From IMG/VR virus record IMGVR_UViG_3300033153_001221, positions 1 through 29,808 of that record: a stretch of 29,808 nucleotides of DNA; one strand, written 5' to 3'. Positions 17,701-25,118 of the stretch are shown here, one piece after another (the first letter of the stretch is position 1; the number at the start of each line of letters is the position of its first letter). This DNA is from a virus. The notes below the pieces were generated by a model. The model had not been told where the DNA came from and made no database searches. It saw only the letters and a list, made by a program, of their open reading frames with translations. A program made the position numbers and the translations under genes.

Positions 17701-17805
17701 CTGGAACTGGCTCTTTGACTGAGCCGCTGGCATCCCAGTACGTGGGTCAACCTGTAACGGTTTTAAGCCCTCTCTCAAACCTGTGGCTGGATTTAGTTTT
17801 GGCAT
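11749..17805 (-). CDS. Giant polyvalent ejection-type protein with HEVGH metallopeptidase and LPD38-like end
   Basis: A 2018-residue multidomain protein of the phage polyvalent class, expected to be packaged and injected with the DNA. Residues about 100-300 contain Gly/Ala-rich hydrophobic stretches (IPIMASMVVGGPAGVGV; AAGGLLGGGIGGFGGAIQGA) that could cross membranes. A Lys-rich linker (KVTKKKKRKVAKR) lies near 915. The zincin core is LETLAHEVGHLVV, with H1012, E1013 and H1016; E1090 or E1091 in DFEEWFADNTARFL is the likely third metal ligand, followed by FFKQLVAKLRKLFADF. A long helical region follows. The last 120 residues (AMIAIDAARDWIKYGFDG, then YIENAINRSGIVG) resemble the LPD38 domain found at polyvalent protein C-termini. 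Substrate unknown: cell wall, host proteins or virion self-processing are all possible. The start shares TAATG with the upstream stop. Confidence 0.78.
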   Translation of the reverse strand: MPKLNPATGLREGLKPLQVDPRTGMPAAQSKSQFQKGLRSGMEQLSSISSGVEGAAQAFAGDNEAADAAVMESQKFQERAQQFGPRIQNVDEVNDIDAFTDWAVGAIGQQIPIMASMVVGGPAGVGVRGAVRAALPKAALPSTAAAATTGMVTSASGLETGSIFPELQSDMSIRETTTPRERAVTALGFGTVAGSLEALPFIGITKRFGVDKAATGAIKKSVGKAISKGAITQGALEAGTEGAQTIVERAAHKFLNDNADIFTEEGLSEMRNAIAAGGLLGGGIGGFGGAIQGAMQEGSDSFDAIGQQISDMEIGDQLGGARVKNTLSQLRTRFEGRQGVTDEIDAVLGDDLQDPDVQKQAIKFSQALSEISTTEDVLGERGLLGDTGEQMNDVLTISEYARDPELIDTDVLEELDKRYGSDQGSVFDIIDDIRDRFDPEFKEAGEAAITGFETEEGGVGGKELEGDFEVSPTFVTEVDFRAEVETAKAKSKERGGKPVSAFEVADALTDAQAKQQVSTLVDEKTGITGFGEEDSVTSGGFVYTKVPLSEMVVESVKQGQTRSLRMRDKSGRLTDTKPTLISEGGKYTAEQVVEGAAQKLLKTKSGKQLWEAIKPSENAAFDAQKVEALKAQATSDPKQFLSNFFAIKKQKMVADTSPIVAASADDTTISLGKVDVKPTSDVRVKKSIVRNIPNQGLTGARAKAEVPLVQIVRGEDGKPKRKDTKQRLSVNFPSLIGRALGQLSKATKTGSLGHTTDANIARAFREGVTSLFADHGLIISNISKIPDNTTIFVHSRKVKNEETGKFENKITTMGDIRAYIKEKRGAEAALPDFKSGVEGKTRATNLSVEAALEDLFESNKTGTGEFEGGFTLEDMDRGAVEKFIDRALVGGLKARETGFRNVIPRTGKPTVKVTKKKKRKVAKRAVPDKVIMPSVLSTAIKWRKQLGLKDFKLLTVGEAVEALKIADRPNMISKDALGNEIVSTSYNGFASEQGIYINPNISQAAQLETLAHEVGHLVVTQHVNITNAAAIDKAFQAWRDELQARPGAKLSDVVKSKMTIHMAVRAMTGNVDAELQSMSKADLQYLLDFEEWFADNTARFLADDTIIPKNAVERFFKQLVAKLRKLFADFKGDPDKQVAKFLRALDTTGKSAVFNQAQDNMEEAAAKNIQGIKMSKNGRDGVLNGETIGAYLASSDPYDTQGRVAIARWLDSSLIQEEKLILTNAFKVPSARAKIEELTGSMAAAPLQSMAAGVQLWIAGEIELGPKSTNVMGKVLKWLRNFLQINDTESKAEAILEALQESRISGQLEERTFFLKDTYIDTLTARVANVVYEQGSRMMGYLEAYTFTADSRMQTIPALQEIAKLFHARVGNEKGTTETYFEARATNVGKYTDRVERILEGMDDAAKARILKDAQQEYGGKLSMEERARSNAMRKLFDDMYKYAEANGVATMMNKGEVSQKAIKFRKNYFPVMYDTQYMMDHRDEFIAMLRKPKYGRFFKEDGSGPEGLYTHLVENMGYGDTPVNPTTNRVGFTPAMSAVNQRTLDWIDAKDREPFLNKSLEYTMVQYIDSLVKRAEYTKRFDTDGRHLEELLKKAQDSGATTAQMKMAENYVNASLGTLGQETNNKLYALFGKTPTPGQVINPTLQKAMSSVIVFRNLAVLGLSMFTSMADVVGITVRSGDLESSWKAYTQGLQEIQNGIKNFGKKDGALARSEMSELARGLGVIDTHMTNEALEYQYGGTYMSARLKGVNEFFFKAIGLTQLTKLTRVMALASAKNFIKKHSDGKYKNSERFMEELGLQEGDVTFDANGEVAVLTRQGREVLETEAAAGDEVSAAKLARDDRVRTALFRWVDGAILRPNAAQRPIWASDPHYMLFFHLKSFMYSMHDRILRRAWTEMYKHGNAAPAMAVMMYVPAMIAIDAARDWIKYGFDGSPRKGNWSAQDYIENAINRSGIVGVGGMMIMDSKSDREFGGVGLENHLGALTYPTQVATGVLTGNQSKVMKSLPGASVWRGWSQ

Positions 17806-19634
17806 TATCTCGCTGCATTTTGAAGTGTTCTGGCTTGGCCAGTTCCACGCATTATAACCCTAAGCATGTGATCACGCATGTTTGGTTCCAGTTCATCTGC
17901 GAAGAACAATGGGCGTACCTCGCTAACGACGTTACCCTGTGCGTCCTCTGTAGGCACTTCCATGCCTACGACTGTGTCGCCATCACTATCCTGAGTAACG
18001 CTCATCAGATTAATCGTCTCACGATTAACCGCCAGATCGCCGTTATCATTAAGTATGTCCGCAGCACTAAAGCCTGAGCTAACCAGTGCATTAGAGATAC
18101 TCTCCATCACGCCCGGGTCCATCAGCGGTGTCATAGCAGATGTCAGCATCTGCGATGCTGCTACTGAGCTCGCACTATCGGGGCTGAAGTTAGACTGCAG
18201 CGCTTGGTTAATTGTCGTATCCTCTAAATTCTTCAGTTGGCCTTTTTCTTTATCAGAGAAGAAGCCACTAGCATCGTCCTTAAGTTGTTCGTAATTATCC
18301 AGAATACTGGTAGCTTCCTTACCGACCTTATCTACCCGCTCCTGTACAGAGAAGTCAGTGCCCTGATTCGCCGCACGCGTACGCGCACCACGTAATGTGT
18401 TCAGTACGTTCTGCCCTTCTATAGTAGAACGAGCCTTAGCTTCATTAACATTCAGCTCACGCCCTGCTTTCTTAGTCGTATTCTCACGTTTAGCGATACC
18501 AGTAGCTGTGTTATACGCAGCCAGATCACCGATGCCGCCAGTAGCTTGGACGCCCGCATCTTTCAGTACATCAAAGCCTGAACGGAACTTACCTGCTTCA
18601 TCAGCTAGGAACTCACGATTCGATGCTGCGCCGCGCAGACCAGTAGTGGGCTGTTTAGTAGCTACGCCTGCGGGCTCCTGCGGAACACCTGCAACCTTTG
18701 GTGGCTGCGACGCTGCATCGGCTGCGCCTGCGCCTGCAGGTTGTTGGTCTGTTGGAGACACAGCCTCGAGCATACGACCAAACGGATCGCGCATTGAGCG
18801 ATTCTGTGCTTGGTTACGATTAAAGTTTTCAGTGAACGGCCCTTCTTGGAACGCAGCACGTCCTGCATCACCGATCGTAAGACCGACGTTAGCTGCGGTA
18901 TCGAGCACGCCTGCGCCTACACCAGCCGCTGTACGGAGCGGGCGATTAATCGCTTGGCGACCAAAGTCAGCCGCGTTCTCTGGCAGGTCTTGTATAAACT
19001 CACCACCAGCTTCCACTGCATCAGTAGCCGCTGCATCGAAGCCACGATCAGCTACGTCAACACCGAACTGAATGCCTTGATCGACCAGACCAGCAACAGC
19101 TGCTGGGCCGCCAATCTTAGCCGTAGTACGGCCTGCTGAACGAAGGGCACGGTTCTTCAAACTGCGCTTAGGTGCCTCAGCCGCAGGACGGCTTGGGCCT
19201 CTATCAATTTCTGCGCGGGTAGTCGCACGTTGAGTGGGCGTCTCAGTAGGTGGAGGCGTAGTCGCTCCGCCAGCAGTACGTGGCGCTGCCTGTTTTACTG
19301 GAGAGCCTTGTTGTGGGCCGGCTGCACGAGCACGTATGCTCTCATTCGCTCTGGCTGCAGAGCCGCTAGTAGCCGCCTTAACTTTGCTCTTCGTAGTGTC
19401 AGCTACTTTCGTAACTGTCTCAGCTGCTTTGGCTTTAGCGCCCGGAACCTTGCTCTTAAGAGCACTGGCTGCACCTGTTACTTTCTGCGTAGCGGCCTTT
19501 ACCTCTTTGCTGCCAGTAACAGTTTTCTTTATGTTAGTACCGGCGTCACGAAGCCCACCGACAGCTTTGTCGATAATATTCTGCTTCTTAGGTGCTCTCG
19601 CTTTACGTCGTCTATTTTTCTTGCGTTCTGCCAT
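17805..19634 (-). CDS. Basic internal virion (ejection-type) protein
   Basis: A 609-residue protein with an extremely basic N-terminus (MAERKKNRRRKARAPKKQN) followed by about 100 residues rich in Lys, Ala, Thr and Val, resembling histone H1 tails (SKVKAATSG, AKAKAAETVTK). Residues about 110-165 are a Pro/Thr/Arg-rich linker. Residues about 170-280 are Ala/Gly-rich helices with small-residue hydrophobic faces (IGGPAAVAGLVDQGIQFGVDVADRGFDAAA), as in ejection proteins that insert in membranes. The rest is polar and Gln/Asn-rich. No enzyme motif is seen. It precedes the 2018-aa polyvalent gene and is coupled to it by TAATG at 17803-17807. DNA contact inside the capsid and transfer with the genome are inferred from composition and context. 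Confidence 0.65.
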   Translation of the reverse strand: MAERKKNRRRKARAPKKQNIIDKAVGGLRDAGTNIKKTVTGSKEVKAATQKVTGAASALKSKVPGAKAKAAETVTKVADTTKSKVKAATSGSAARANESIRARAAGPQQGSPVKQAAPRTAGGATTPPPTETPTQRATTRAEIDRGPSRPAAEAPKRSLKNRALRSAGRTTAKIGGPAAVAGLVDQGIQFGVDVADRGFDAAATDAVEAGGEFIQDLPENAADFGRQAINRPLRTAAGVGAGVLDTAANVGLTIGDAGRAAFQEGPFTENFNRNQAQNRSMRDPFGRMLEAVSPTDQQPAGAGAADAASQPPKVAGVPQEPAGVATKQPTTGLRGAASNREFLADEAGKFRSGFDVLKDAGVQATGGIGDLAAYNTATGIAKRENTTKKAGRELNVNEAKARSTIEGQNVLNTLRGARTRAANQGTDFSVQERVDKVGKEATSILDNYEQLKDDASGFFSDKEKGQLKNLEDTTINQALQSNFSPDSASSVAASQMLTSAMTPLMDPGVMESISNALVSSGFSAADILNDNGDLAVNRETINLMSVTQDSDGDTVVGMEVPTEDAQGNVVSEVRPLFFADELEPNMRDHMLRVIMRGTGQARTLQNAAR

Positions 19635-19644
19635 GGCTCTCTAC

Positions 19645-21489
19645 CTACGTAATTTCTACATCTACAGCGCTCGCTAGTGCGCCCAGTGATGTATAGAATT
19701 CCTGCCACATCTCTGCAGGTTTAGTGTAATTATCGATACGTGCTTTCATCAGCGCTATATTATGATCAGAGAAGTTCTTCTGCTCGATCATGCGCAGATT
19801 GCCCAGTGTCGCGTTATAGTCATTAACAAACTTCCCTGTCTCAACCGCCAGTCCGGCTTGCCCTACAGTTAGGTCGCCGTGTGCTGACGCTATTCTAGCT
19901 GCGCCATCAGATTGTGCAATCGCTACATCAGCTGAAGCTCTCTGCGAAGCGATCTGCGCTGTGTAACCGCGTATCGCAGAATCGTATGCTGATAGTATAG
20001 TCCGTTGCTCATCTAATTCAATAGACGCCTTCTGCACCTGTATGTCCGATACCAGCTTAGCTGCTCGAACTTCAGACTCATGTGCGCCTACCTGAGTCTT
20101 GTACAGCTCGACTCGAGTGCCTTCAGCGTTGACCTGTGCAGTGAATGCTTGGATCTTAGCGATCTCTACATCTACACCGCTGCGATGCGCTTGGACTTCA
20201 GAGTTAAACACAGCCAGTTTATTGCGCTCGATGTCGCTGCGTATCTTAGCTGCCTGCATCTCAGTATTATATATGTCGATGATCAGACCGGTCGCACGCA
20301 CCTGAGCGCTGTACGCATCGATCTGCGATTTGTTTAGATCAATCTTAAGCGCTTCTGCTTCAAGCTGAGCTTTCTGTGCTTCGAGGTTCGCCATCTGGCC
20401 ACGAATCTCTGTTGCCCATGCAGTCGCATACTGTGCATACGCCTGTACGCGCGCATTATATAGTTCAACATTCGCATTGAATGAACGCAGAGCAAAGTCG
20501 ATCGTAGACTGCGCTGCTGATAGTAAGCGCTGCTGTACGAAACCGAAGTTCGTAACCATTGTCTGATTAAGCGTGAGCGTATTAGCCAGCACGTTCTCAC
20601 GAGATTTACGTATCAGATCAGCTCGCTGAATACTGACTTCACGATTAGCATCGGAGACTTCGTCGAGTGTTTTTTGTTGGTTCTTTCGCAGAAGCGCAGC
20701 AAGTACGCCAGTAGGCAGTTCGAAGCCACGCGACGCCATAGTTTCAATAGTTGTTTCTTCATCAGTAACTCCAGCGCTTGTAGCGCGGTCTACTTCACGA
20801 TCGAACAATGCCTCTTCGTCGATGTGGTTAACACCCCAGCCTCCGTTGCGTAAATCATCCAGTATTAAGTCACGCAGCGCTACGAGCTCTTCAGAGTCAT
20901 AGTCTTCTTCTTCGTAGAAGAACGTAGAGTCAGGCGCTAACAGATCATCCGGTACATCAGGGAACACCTGAGTAAACAGCGGAATTGAAATCGAGCCTAT
21001 AGATGGCAGTACGATGTCGGACAGCTCTGGCACTGAAGGTATTGAATACACCGGCGCGTCAGGCGTCTGTACGTCATTAATGTTTGGAGCAACCGGTGCA
21101 GAGGGAATCAGTACTGACGGTGCAGATGGAATATTTACAATAGGCATCGTTGCAGTCAGCGCTGGTGCTGATGGCAAATCTATAACTGAATCTATTACAA
21201 GCGCGGGCGCAACAGGTAGTGCTGCAGCATTAAACTGTGCCGCTGAATAGCTATTCGCTGCGTCATCGAGAGCTGCGGTCGTAGCATCAAACCCGGCGGG
21301 GCTTCCGAAACTACCTACGAGCTGATCTAAGTCAGCGAGCTGGCCCGATACCGGGTCTACAAAAAACGCATCGCTCTCTGGGTTAAGCCGCGTCTCCATA
21401 TTCGCCAGCATATCCGCCATCTTTTCTGCCGCAATAGCGGCTTGCGCGGTGATATCTGCTGCATCAATTACGTTTGTAGGGGAGCCCAT
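19645..21489 (-). CDS. Helical virion protein with Pro-rich segment and long coiled coil
   Basis: A 614-residue protein coupled by TAATG to the upstream repeat protein. Residues about 95-175 are rich in IPSAP and VPELS-type proline motifs, an extended linker. Residues about 190-215 are strongly acidic (YEEEDYDSEELVALRDLILDD), leading into DLRNGGWGVN...DEEALFDREVDRATSAG and ASRGFELPTGVLAALL. This arrangement, an L..DL..GG.G....EEA...R..DR block followed by a RGF.LP.G segment and a helix, recurs in virion proteins of many phages. Residues about 275-580 form a nearly unbroken Ala/Gln/Glu-rich coiled coil without Pro or Gly breaks. No catalytic motif is seen. Position before the basic 609-aa and 2018-aa proteins suggests an internal virion or ejection protein; a structural rod is the alternative. 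Confidence 0.68.
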   Translation of the reverse strand: MGSPTNVIDAADITAQAAIAAEKMADMLANMETRLNPESDAFFVDPVSGQLADLDQLVGSFGSPAGFDATTAALDDAANSYSAAQFNAAALPVAPALVIDSVIDLPSAPALTATMPIVNIPSAPSVLIPSAPVAPNINDVQTPDAPVYSIPSVPELSDIVLPSIGSISIPLFTQVFPDVPDDLLAPDSTFFYEEEDYDSEELVALRDLILDDLRNGGWGVNHIDEEALFDREVDRATSAGVTDEETTIETMASRGFELPTGVLAALLRKNQQKTLDEVSDANREVSIQRADLIRKSRENVLANTLTLNQTMVTNFGFVQQRLLSAAQSTIDFALRSFNANVELYNARVQAYAQYATAWATEIRGQMANLEAQKAQLEAEALKIDLNKSQIDAYSAQVRATGLIIDIYNTEMQAAKIRSDIERNKLAVFNSEVQAHRSGVDVEIAKIQAFTAQVNAEGTRVELYKTQVGAHESEVRAAKLVSDIQVQKASIELDEQRTILSAYDSAIRGYTAQIASQRASADVAIAQSDGAARIASAHGDLTVGQAGLAVETGKFVNDYNATLGNLRMIEQKNFSDHNIALMKARIDNYTKPAEMWQEFYTSLGALASAVDVEIT

Positions 21490-24400
21490 TATTGTGCCTT
21501 CCGATTATGTTGTTGTACAAATACGCTAAGGTCGTCAATCAAGAAATCAGCCCCAGCAACGTTCTTAACGCCATACCCCCAGTATCGTGACTTCAGTCCT
21601 TTGGCTATCGTAGCACGTCCGCGCTTGATTCCGCTGGTGCTGGATACGTGCTTAACACTATATTCTCGTATTTCGTCCTCGCCGTCCACTACAATCTGTA
21701 TATTCAGCGCCCCTGCATTATCTGCTCTATAGCCGATGTGGACTGCTTTGACGCGCTTGAGGTCCTCAGTTCTGAAACTGTCGAAGCCGAACAATACGTC
21801 AGCGTCGATGTCGACAGTATTATCAGTATCACCGGTAAGTTCATATACGCCATCATCAGACACTCCTATGTTTTTGCCGAATACGTTAGCAACTAGCAAA
21901 TAATTATAATTATCGTACTCGCTCATACGCATGCTCTCTGTATTAAACGCCCAGCCTGAGTGCGTCAGAGTAGCAGTAACCTGCATGTATCCCTGCGCTT
22001 CTACAGCGGGGAGGGTCAGATCTGCATAGAGCAGGCCAGCAGATACCATCGCGCTGACCAGAGAGTCCATTGTAAAGACCGGCAGTGTTGCGTCCCCTGT
22101 ACTCACTGTTCCGCCGGCATTTACGCCGAATGCAGATAGTGAAGGTATAGCCATGTTGCCTACGATAATCGGGCTGTTTACTGAGTTGCCGACCATGGTC
22201 AGGCTAGGCAGTGACAGGTATCCGTTATCGTCTAAGAATCGATCATCGCCGACGCCTGATGTAGCGATCAGCATCGGTATACGCATCTGACCGACAGACA
22301 CAGATGATGTAATCATCGCGCCTGCAACTACTATCGATGGAAGTGTTACATCAGCAGTATTGTCGCCAGCTGCCGCTACTTCCAGCAGTGGGAGCGTCAT
22401 CGCACCTTCAGCGTATGCGCCCGCAACTATCTCACCAGTAATGGTAAGCGGCGCCATCGTCATACTTGACAGCAGCGTCTGCGTCATAACAGCGTCGGCT
22501 GTCAGAGCGGGTATTTCCATTATGTGGTATTCGATGTAGCCGTCTATGGTCATCGCGCCCATGGTCATGTCGCCACGCATATACGCAGTAACTTCGCCGG
22601 TCGCTACCATCTCTGGTGTTACTGTTACGTCGCCAACCGCTCCTGCGACTATCTCACCAGCAGCTACGATCGTAGGCACCAGCGTAACCGACGCATCAGA
22701 ATGCAGAGTGGCTCTGCCAGTCGCTGAGATTGTTTGGCTAAGAGTTACGTCGCCATCAGCGTGCAGAGTGGACCTGCCGGTCGCTGAGATTGTTTGGCTG
22801 ACAGTTACGCCGCCATTGGAGTGCAGTGTTTGATTAGACGCGGTAGCTGTTATCGTAGGTGTAACTGTTACATCAGCATCAGAGTGCACAGTTATGCGCC
22901 CTGTTGCAGACATCGTAGGCGTTACAGTTACGTCGCCATCAGCATGAAAAGACGGATGCGCTGTTGCGGTGATAGTAGGCGCTAGTGTTACGTCGCCATC
23001 AGCATGCAGGTCGATGTGGCTAGTCGCTGCGACTGTAGGTGTAACAGTTACATCGCCATCAGCTGTTGTTGGCGGTGTGTAGAATGCTGATGTAACATCC
23101 CACGCAGTGTCCATATCATACTGATATATCATACCGCTGAATTCTGATGACCACATACGGTTGCCATCAGGCTGCACTGCTATAGCGAGCGCAGTGGTGA
23201 TCTCTGAAGAAGTGCTGTACGTGCCTACGTAAGCTAGTGAGCTCATGTCCCACGCAGGGGACATAGAATATTCATCTATCTGGTCATTAGGGCGGTCATT
23301 TAAGAAAAACTGAAGCCCGTCTGCTTTAATACTAACCCCGCCTTCTGGGACGCCTGAATTAGCACTAACTGATGTGGTGTGGTTGTACGTTACCGTTCCA
23401 GATAAGTCCCACGCCGTAGTAAGTGTGTACTGATCTATATTCGTACTATCGTCGAGGTACATCTTCGTACCATCAACACTAAACCTAACGCCTATAGCCG
23501 CTGTTGAATTAGCAGAGATGTCGTAATTATGATCTTCTGTTCCGCCTAACGAACTCAGGTCCCACGCGGTGCTCATGGTGTATCTGCGCACTCGGTCGTT
23601 ACTAGAGTCATGTACGTATAATTTCGTACCGGAGTCTCCAATATGCATACCGTAGCTAGCAGCGCCTAGCTCTGTCGGAGACTTGCTTACAGTGTCATAA
23701 GACGCATCTCTTATGTCCCATGCATACAAGCATGAGAACTGAAATATGTCCCCGTCTTGATCCAGACAATAAAAATGTAGTCCGTCGTCACTCCACACGA
23801 TCGCTCTGAGATTGCCAGATATTGGCGCGCTCGTATCAAATGTCACCGAATCAGTTGTGGTCCACGGCTCGTAGTCCGCTGTTGTTACGTCCCACGCGGT
23901 GCTTAAGGTGTACTGATACACCCCGTCAGTATCAACCGCTGACGGTACGTACATCTCTGTACCGTCGCCTTTAAAGAACAGCCCGCCGCCGCCGCCTCCG
24001 CCCTCTGTGTACGTAAAATCCTGTCCCGTATCAAAACTGCCTGAGCCTATGTCGAACGGCGTTGACAGCGAATAGCGATCTACTTCGGTGAAACTACCTA
24101 TAAGCACATAATCATTAGTGCCGTCTTCTACATACAACCCGCGCGCATTGCCTAGCTGCGAACCATATGCCATGCTCTTCGATGCATACGTCACTGTCCC
24201 TGTGATGTCGTGCGCTGTTGTTACGGTGTACTGATAGACTGTGTTACTGACCGCGCCGCTGATATACAGCTTAGTGCCGTCAGGGCTCAGTGCTACTGTG
24301 TACGGTCCCGCTTCTTCTGGGTTTACATCAAACGTTCCGTCAAGTGACGCACTTGTTAAGTCCCATGCTGATGATAGCGTCCACTGTTCAACGCGATCAT

Positions 24401-24653
24401 TGCCGTTGTCCATAAAATACAGCTTCGTACCAGCCGTATTGAACCATAGGTCATATGCAGAGACGCCGACATTTAATGACAGCGTCTGCCCGGAGTCAAA
24501 AGTACCGGTGTTTACGTCCCACGCAGTCGACAGCGTGTAGCGGTGCACTTTATCGCCGCCGCGATAAATTATAAACAGCTTAGTACCGCTGTCGCCTATA
24601 TAGAGGCCTTGCGGGCTCGCTGACTCCGCGCTTACATCAAGAAACTTACCCAT
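21489..24653 (-). CDS. Large repeat protein: propeller-like N-half, tandem-repeat stalk, beta C-terminus
   Basis: A 1054-residue virion protein, probably an adhesin or appendage. Residues about 1-525 contain ten copies, spaced about 52 residues, of a beta-propeller blade ending in a sequence like YQYTLSTAWDV, preceded by SPDGTKLYI-type strands. Residues about 525-700 hold eight clear 20-residue units of the form HADGDVTVTPTITATG, followed by degenerate units (MTLPLLEV, SLPSLTMVG, MAIPSLSAFG) to about 880. The final part (about 900-1054) is a separate beta domain with FGKNIGVSDDGVYELTGDTDNTVDID and GYRADNAGALNIQIVVDGED, resembling a jelly-roll or carbohydrate-binding module. The start has an AAAGGT site, and the stop shares TAATG with the next gene. 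A surface-binding role is inferred from architecture; the family is not recognised. Confidence 0.7.
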   Translation of the reverse strand: MGKFLDVSAESASPQGLYIGDSGTKLFIIYRGGDKVHRYTLSTAWDVNTGTFDSGQTLSLNVGVSAYDLWFNTAGTKLYFMDNGNDRVEQWTLSSAWDLTSASLDGTFDVNPEEAGPYTVALSPDGTKLYISGAVSNTVYQYTVTTAHDITGTVTYASKSMAYGSQLGNARGLYVEDGTNDYVLIGSFTEVDRYSLSTPFDIGSGSFDTGQDFTYTEGGGGGGGLFFKGDGTEMYVPSAVDTDGVYQYTLSTAWDVTTADYEPWTTTDSVTFDTSAPISGNLRAIVWSDDGLHFYCLDQDGDIFQFSCLYAWDIRDASYDTVSKSPTELGAASYGMHIGDSGTKLYVHDSSNDRVRRYTMSTAWDLSSLGGTEDHNYDISANSTAAIGVRFSVDGTKMYLDDSTNIDQYTLTTAWDLSGTVTYNHTTSVSANSGVPEGGVSIKADGLQFFLNDRPNDQIDEYSMSPAWDMSSLAYVGTYSTSSEITTALAIAVQPDGNRMWSSEFSGMIYQYDMDTAWDVTSAFYTPPTTADGDVTVTPTVAATSHIDLHADGDVTLAPTITATAHPSFHADGDVTVTPTMSATGRITVHSDADVTVTPTITATASNQTLHSNGGVTVSQTISATGRSTLHADGDVTLSQTISATGRATLHSDASVTLVPTIVAAGEIVAGAVGDVTVTPEMVATGEVTAYMRGDMTMGAMTIDGYIEYHIMEIPALTADAVMTQTLLSSMTMAPLTITGEIVAGAYAEGAMTLPLLEVAAAGDNTADVTLPSIVVAGAMITSSVSVGQMRIPMLIATSGVGDDRFLDDNGYLSLPSLTMVGNSVNSPIIVGNMAIPSLSAFGVNAGGTVSTGDATLPVFTMDSLVSAMVSAGLLYADLTLPAVEAQGYMQVTATLTHSGWAFNTESMRMSEYDNYNYLLVANVFGKNIGVSDDGVYELTGDTDNTVDIDADVLFGFDSFRTEDLKRVKAVHIGYRADNAGALNIQIVVDGEDEIREYSVKHVSSTSGIKRGRATIAKGLKSRYWGYGVKNVAGADFLIDDLSVFVQQHNRKAQ
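22600..23070 (-). repeat. 60-nt tandem coding repeats (20-aa units)
   Basis: Eight clear in-frame units of 60 bases (one is 63) encode HADGDVTVTPTxxATGxxx-type 20-mers. Each unit carries gttac[ag]tcgccatcagc or a close variant on the plus strand. The units around 22702-22757 and 22762-22817 are nearly identical, indicating a recent duplication or conversion. More degenerate copies continue toward 22100. Confidence 0.85.
23080..24640 (-). repeat. Ten propeller-type coding repeats (about 52 aa each)
   Basis: Ten imperfect copies of a blade module occur within the first half of the 1054-aa protein. The diagnostic end of each is [ST]xAWD[VLI], e.g. LSTAWDVNT, LSSAWDLTS, VTTAHDITG, LSTPFDIGS, LSTAWDVTT, LYAWDIRDA, MSTAWDLSS, LTTAWDLSG, MSPAWDMSS and MDTAWDVTS. 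At DNA level only the stretch around tcccacgc is well kept, so the copies are old. Confidence 0.75.
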
Positions 24654-24666
24654 TACAGGCTACCTT

Positions 24667-25107
24667 TTACTCAGGTACAGTGATAGTAAACGTGTCTACA
24701 GTTACCTTGTCTGCTATAGCAATGGTTGTCGATGTCATCTGCAGATCACCGGTACCTACAGCTACAGTAGTCACATCACCATCGATGCGAATTTCTGTAG
24801 TGCTGGATGCACCAGTATCAGATGTTGTCATCAGACGGAACCATGTAGCTGTGCTAGCTGCGATAGCAGATAGCTCTTCCCATGCAGCGGAGTCAATAGA
24901 CAACACGCCATTAGAGATAGCAGCAAACGCACTTGCCGGTAAGTCTACAGAAGCAAGCAACGTACCTGCACCGACTACGTCGTTAGCAGATGTGGGCTGC
25001 GTGCCATCATATATGTCGAGGTTGCCGAGATCGAAAGCTGTTTCGATAGCGGTTGTACCTGAGAGCATGTTGTCACGCAGGCCCTGTGAAAATTTTGCAT
25101 TAGCCAT
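24667..25107 (-). CDS. Small virion protein, paralogue 2 of a tandem pair
   Basis: A 146-residue protein starting 11 bases after its paralogue, with an AGGAG ribosome site eight bases before ATG. Shared blocks include S.GLR at the start, IYDGTQPTSANDVVGAGTLL (IYSGSQPTSPDD in the other copy), a Trp followed by an FRL strand, ASSTTEIRIDG (ASTTDSRMDG in the other), MTSTTIAI and a final F.IT.P. Identity outside these blocks is low, so the duplication is old and each copy has diverged, suggesting different positions or partners in the virion. The gene ends 13 bases before the large repeat protein. Function is unknown; a tail-associated role is inferred from context. Confidence 0.72.
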   Translation of the reverse strand: MANAKFSQGLRDNMLSGTTAIETAFDLGNLDIYDGTQPTSANDVVGAGTLLASVDLPASAFAAISNGVLSIDSAAWEELSAIAASTATWFRLMTTSDTGASSTTEIRIDGDVTTVAVGTGDLQMTSTTIAIADKVTVDTFTITVPE

Positions 25108-25118
25108 GTTTTATGCTC

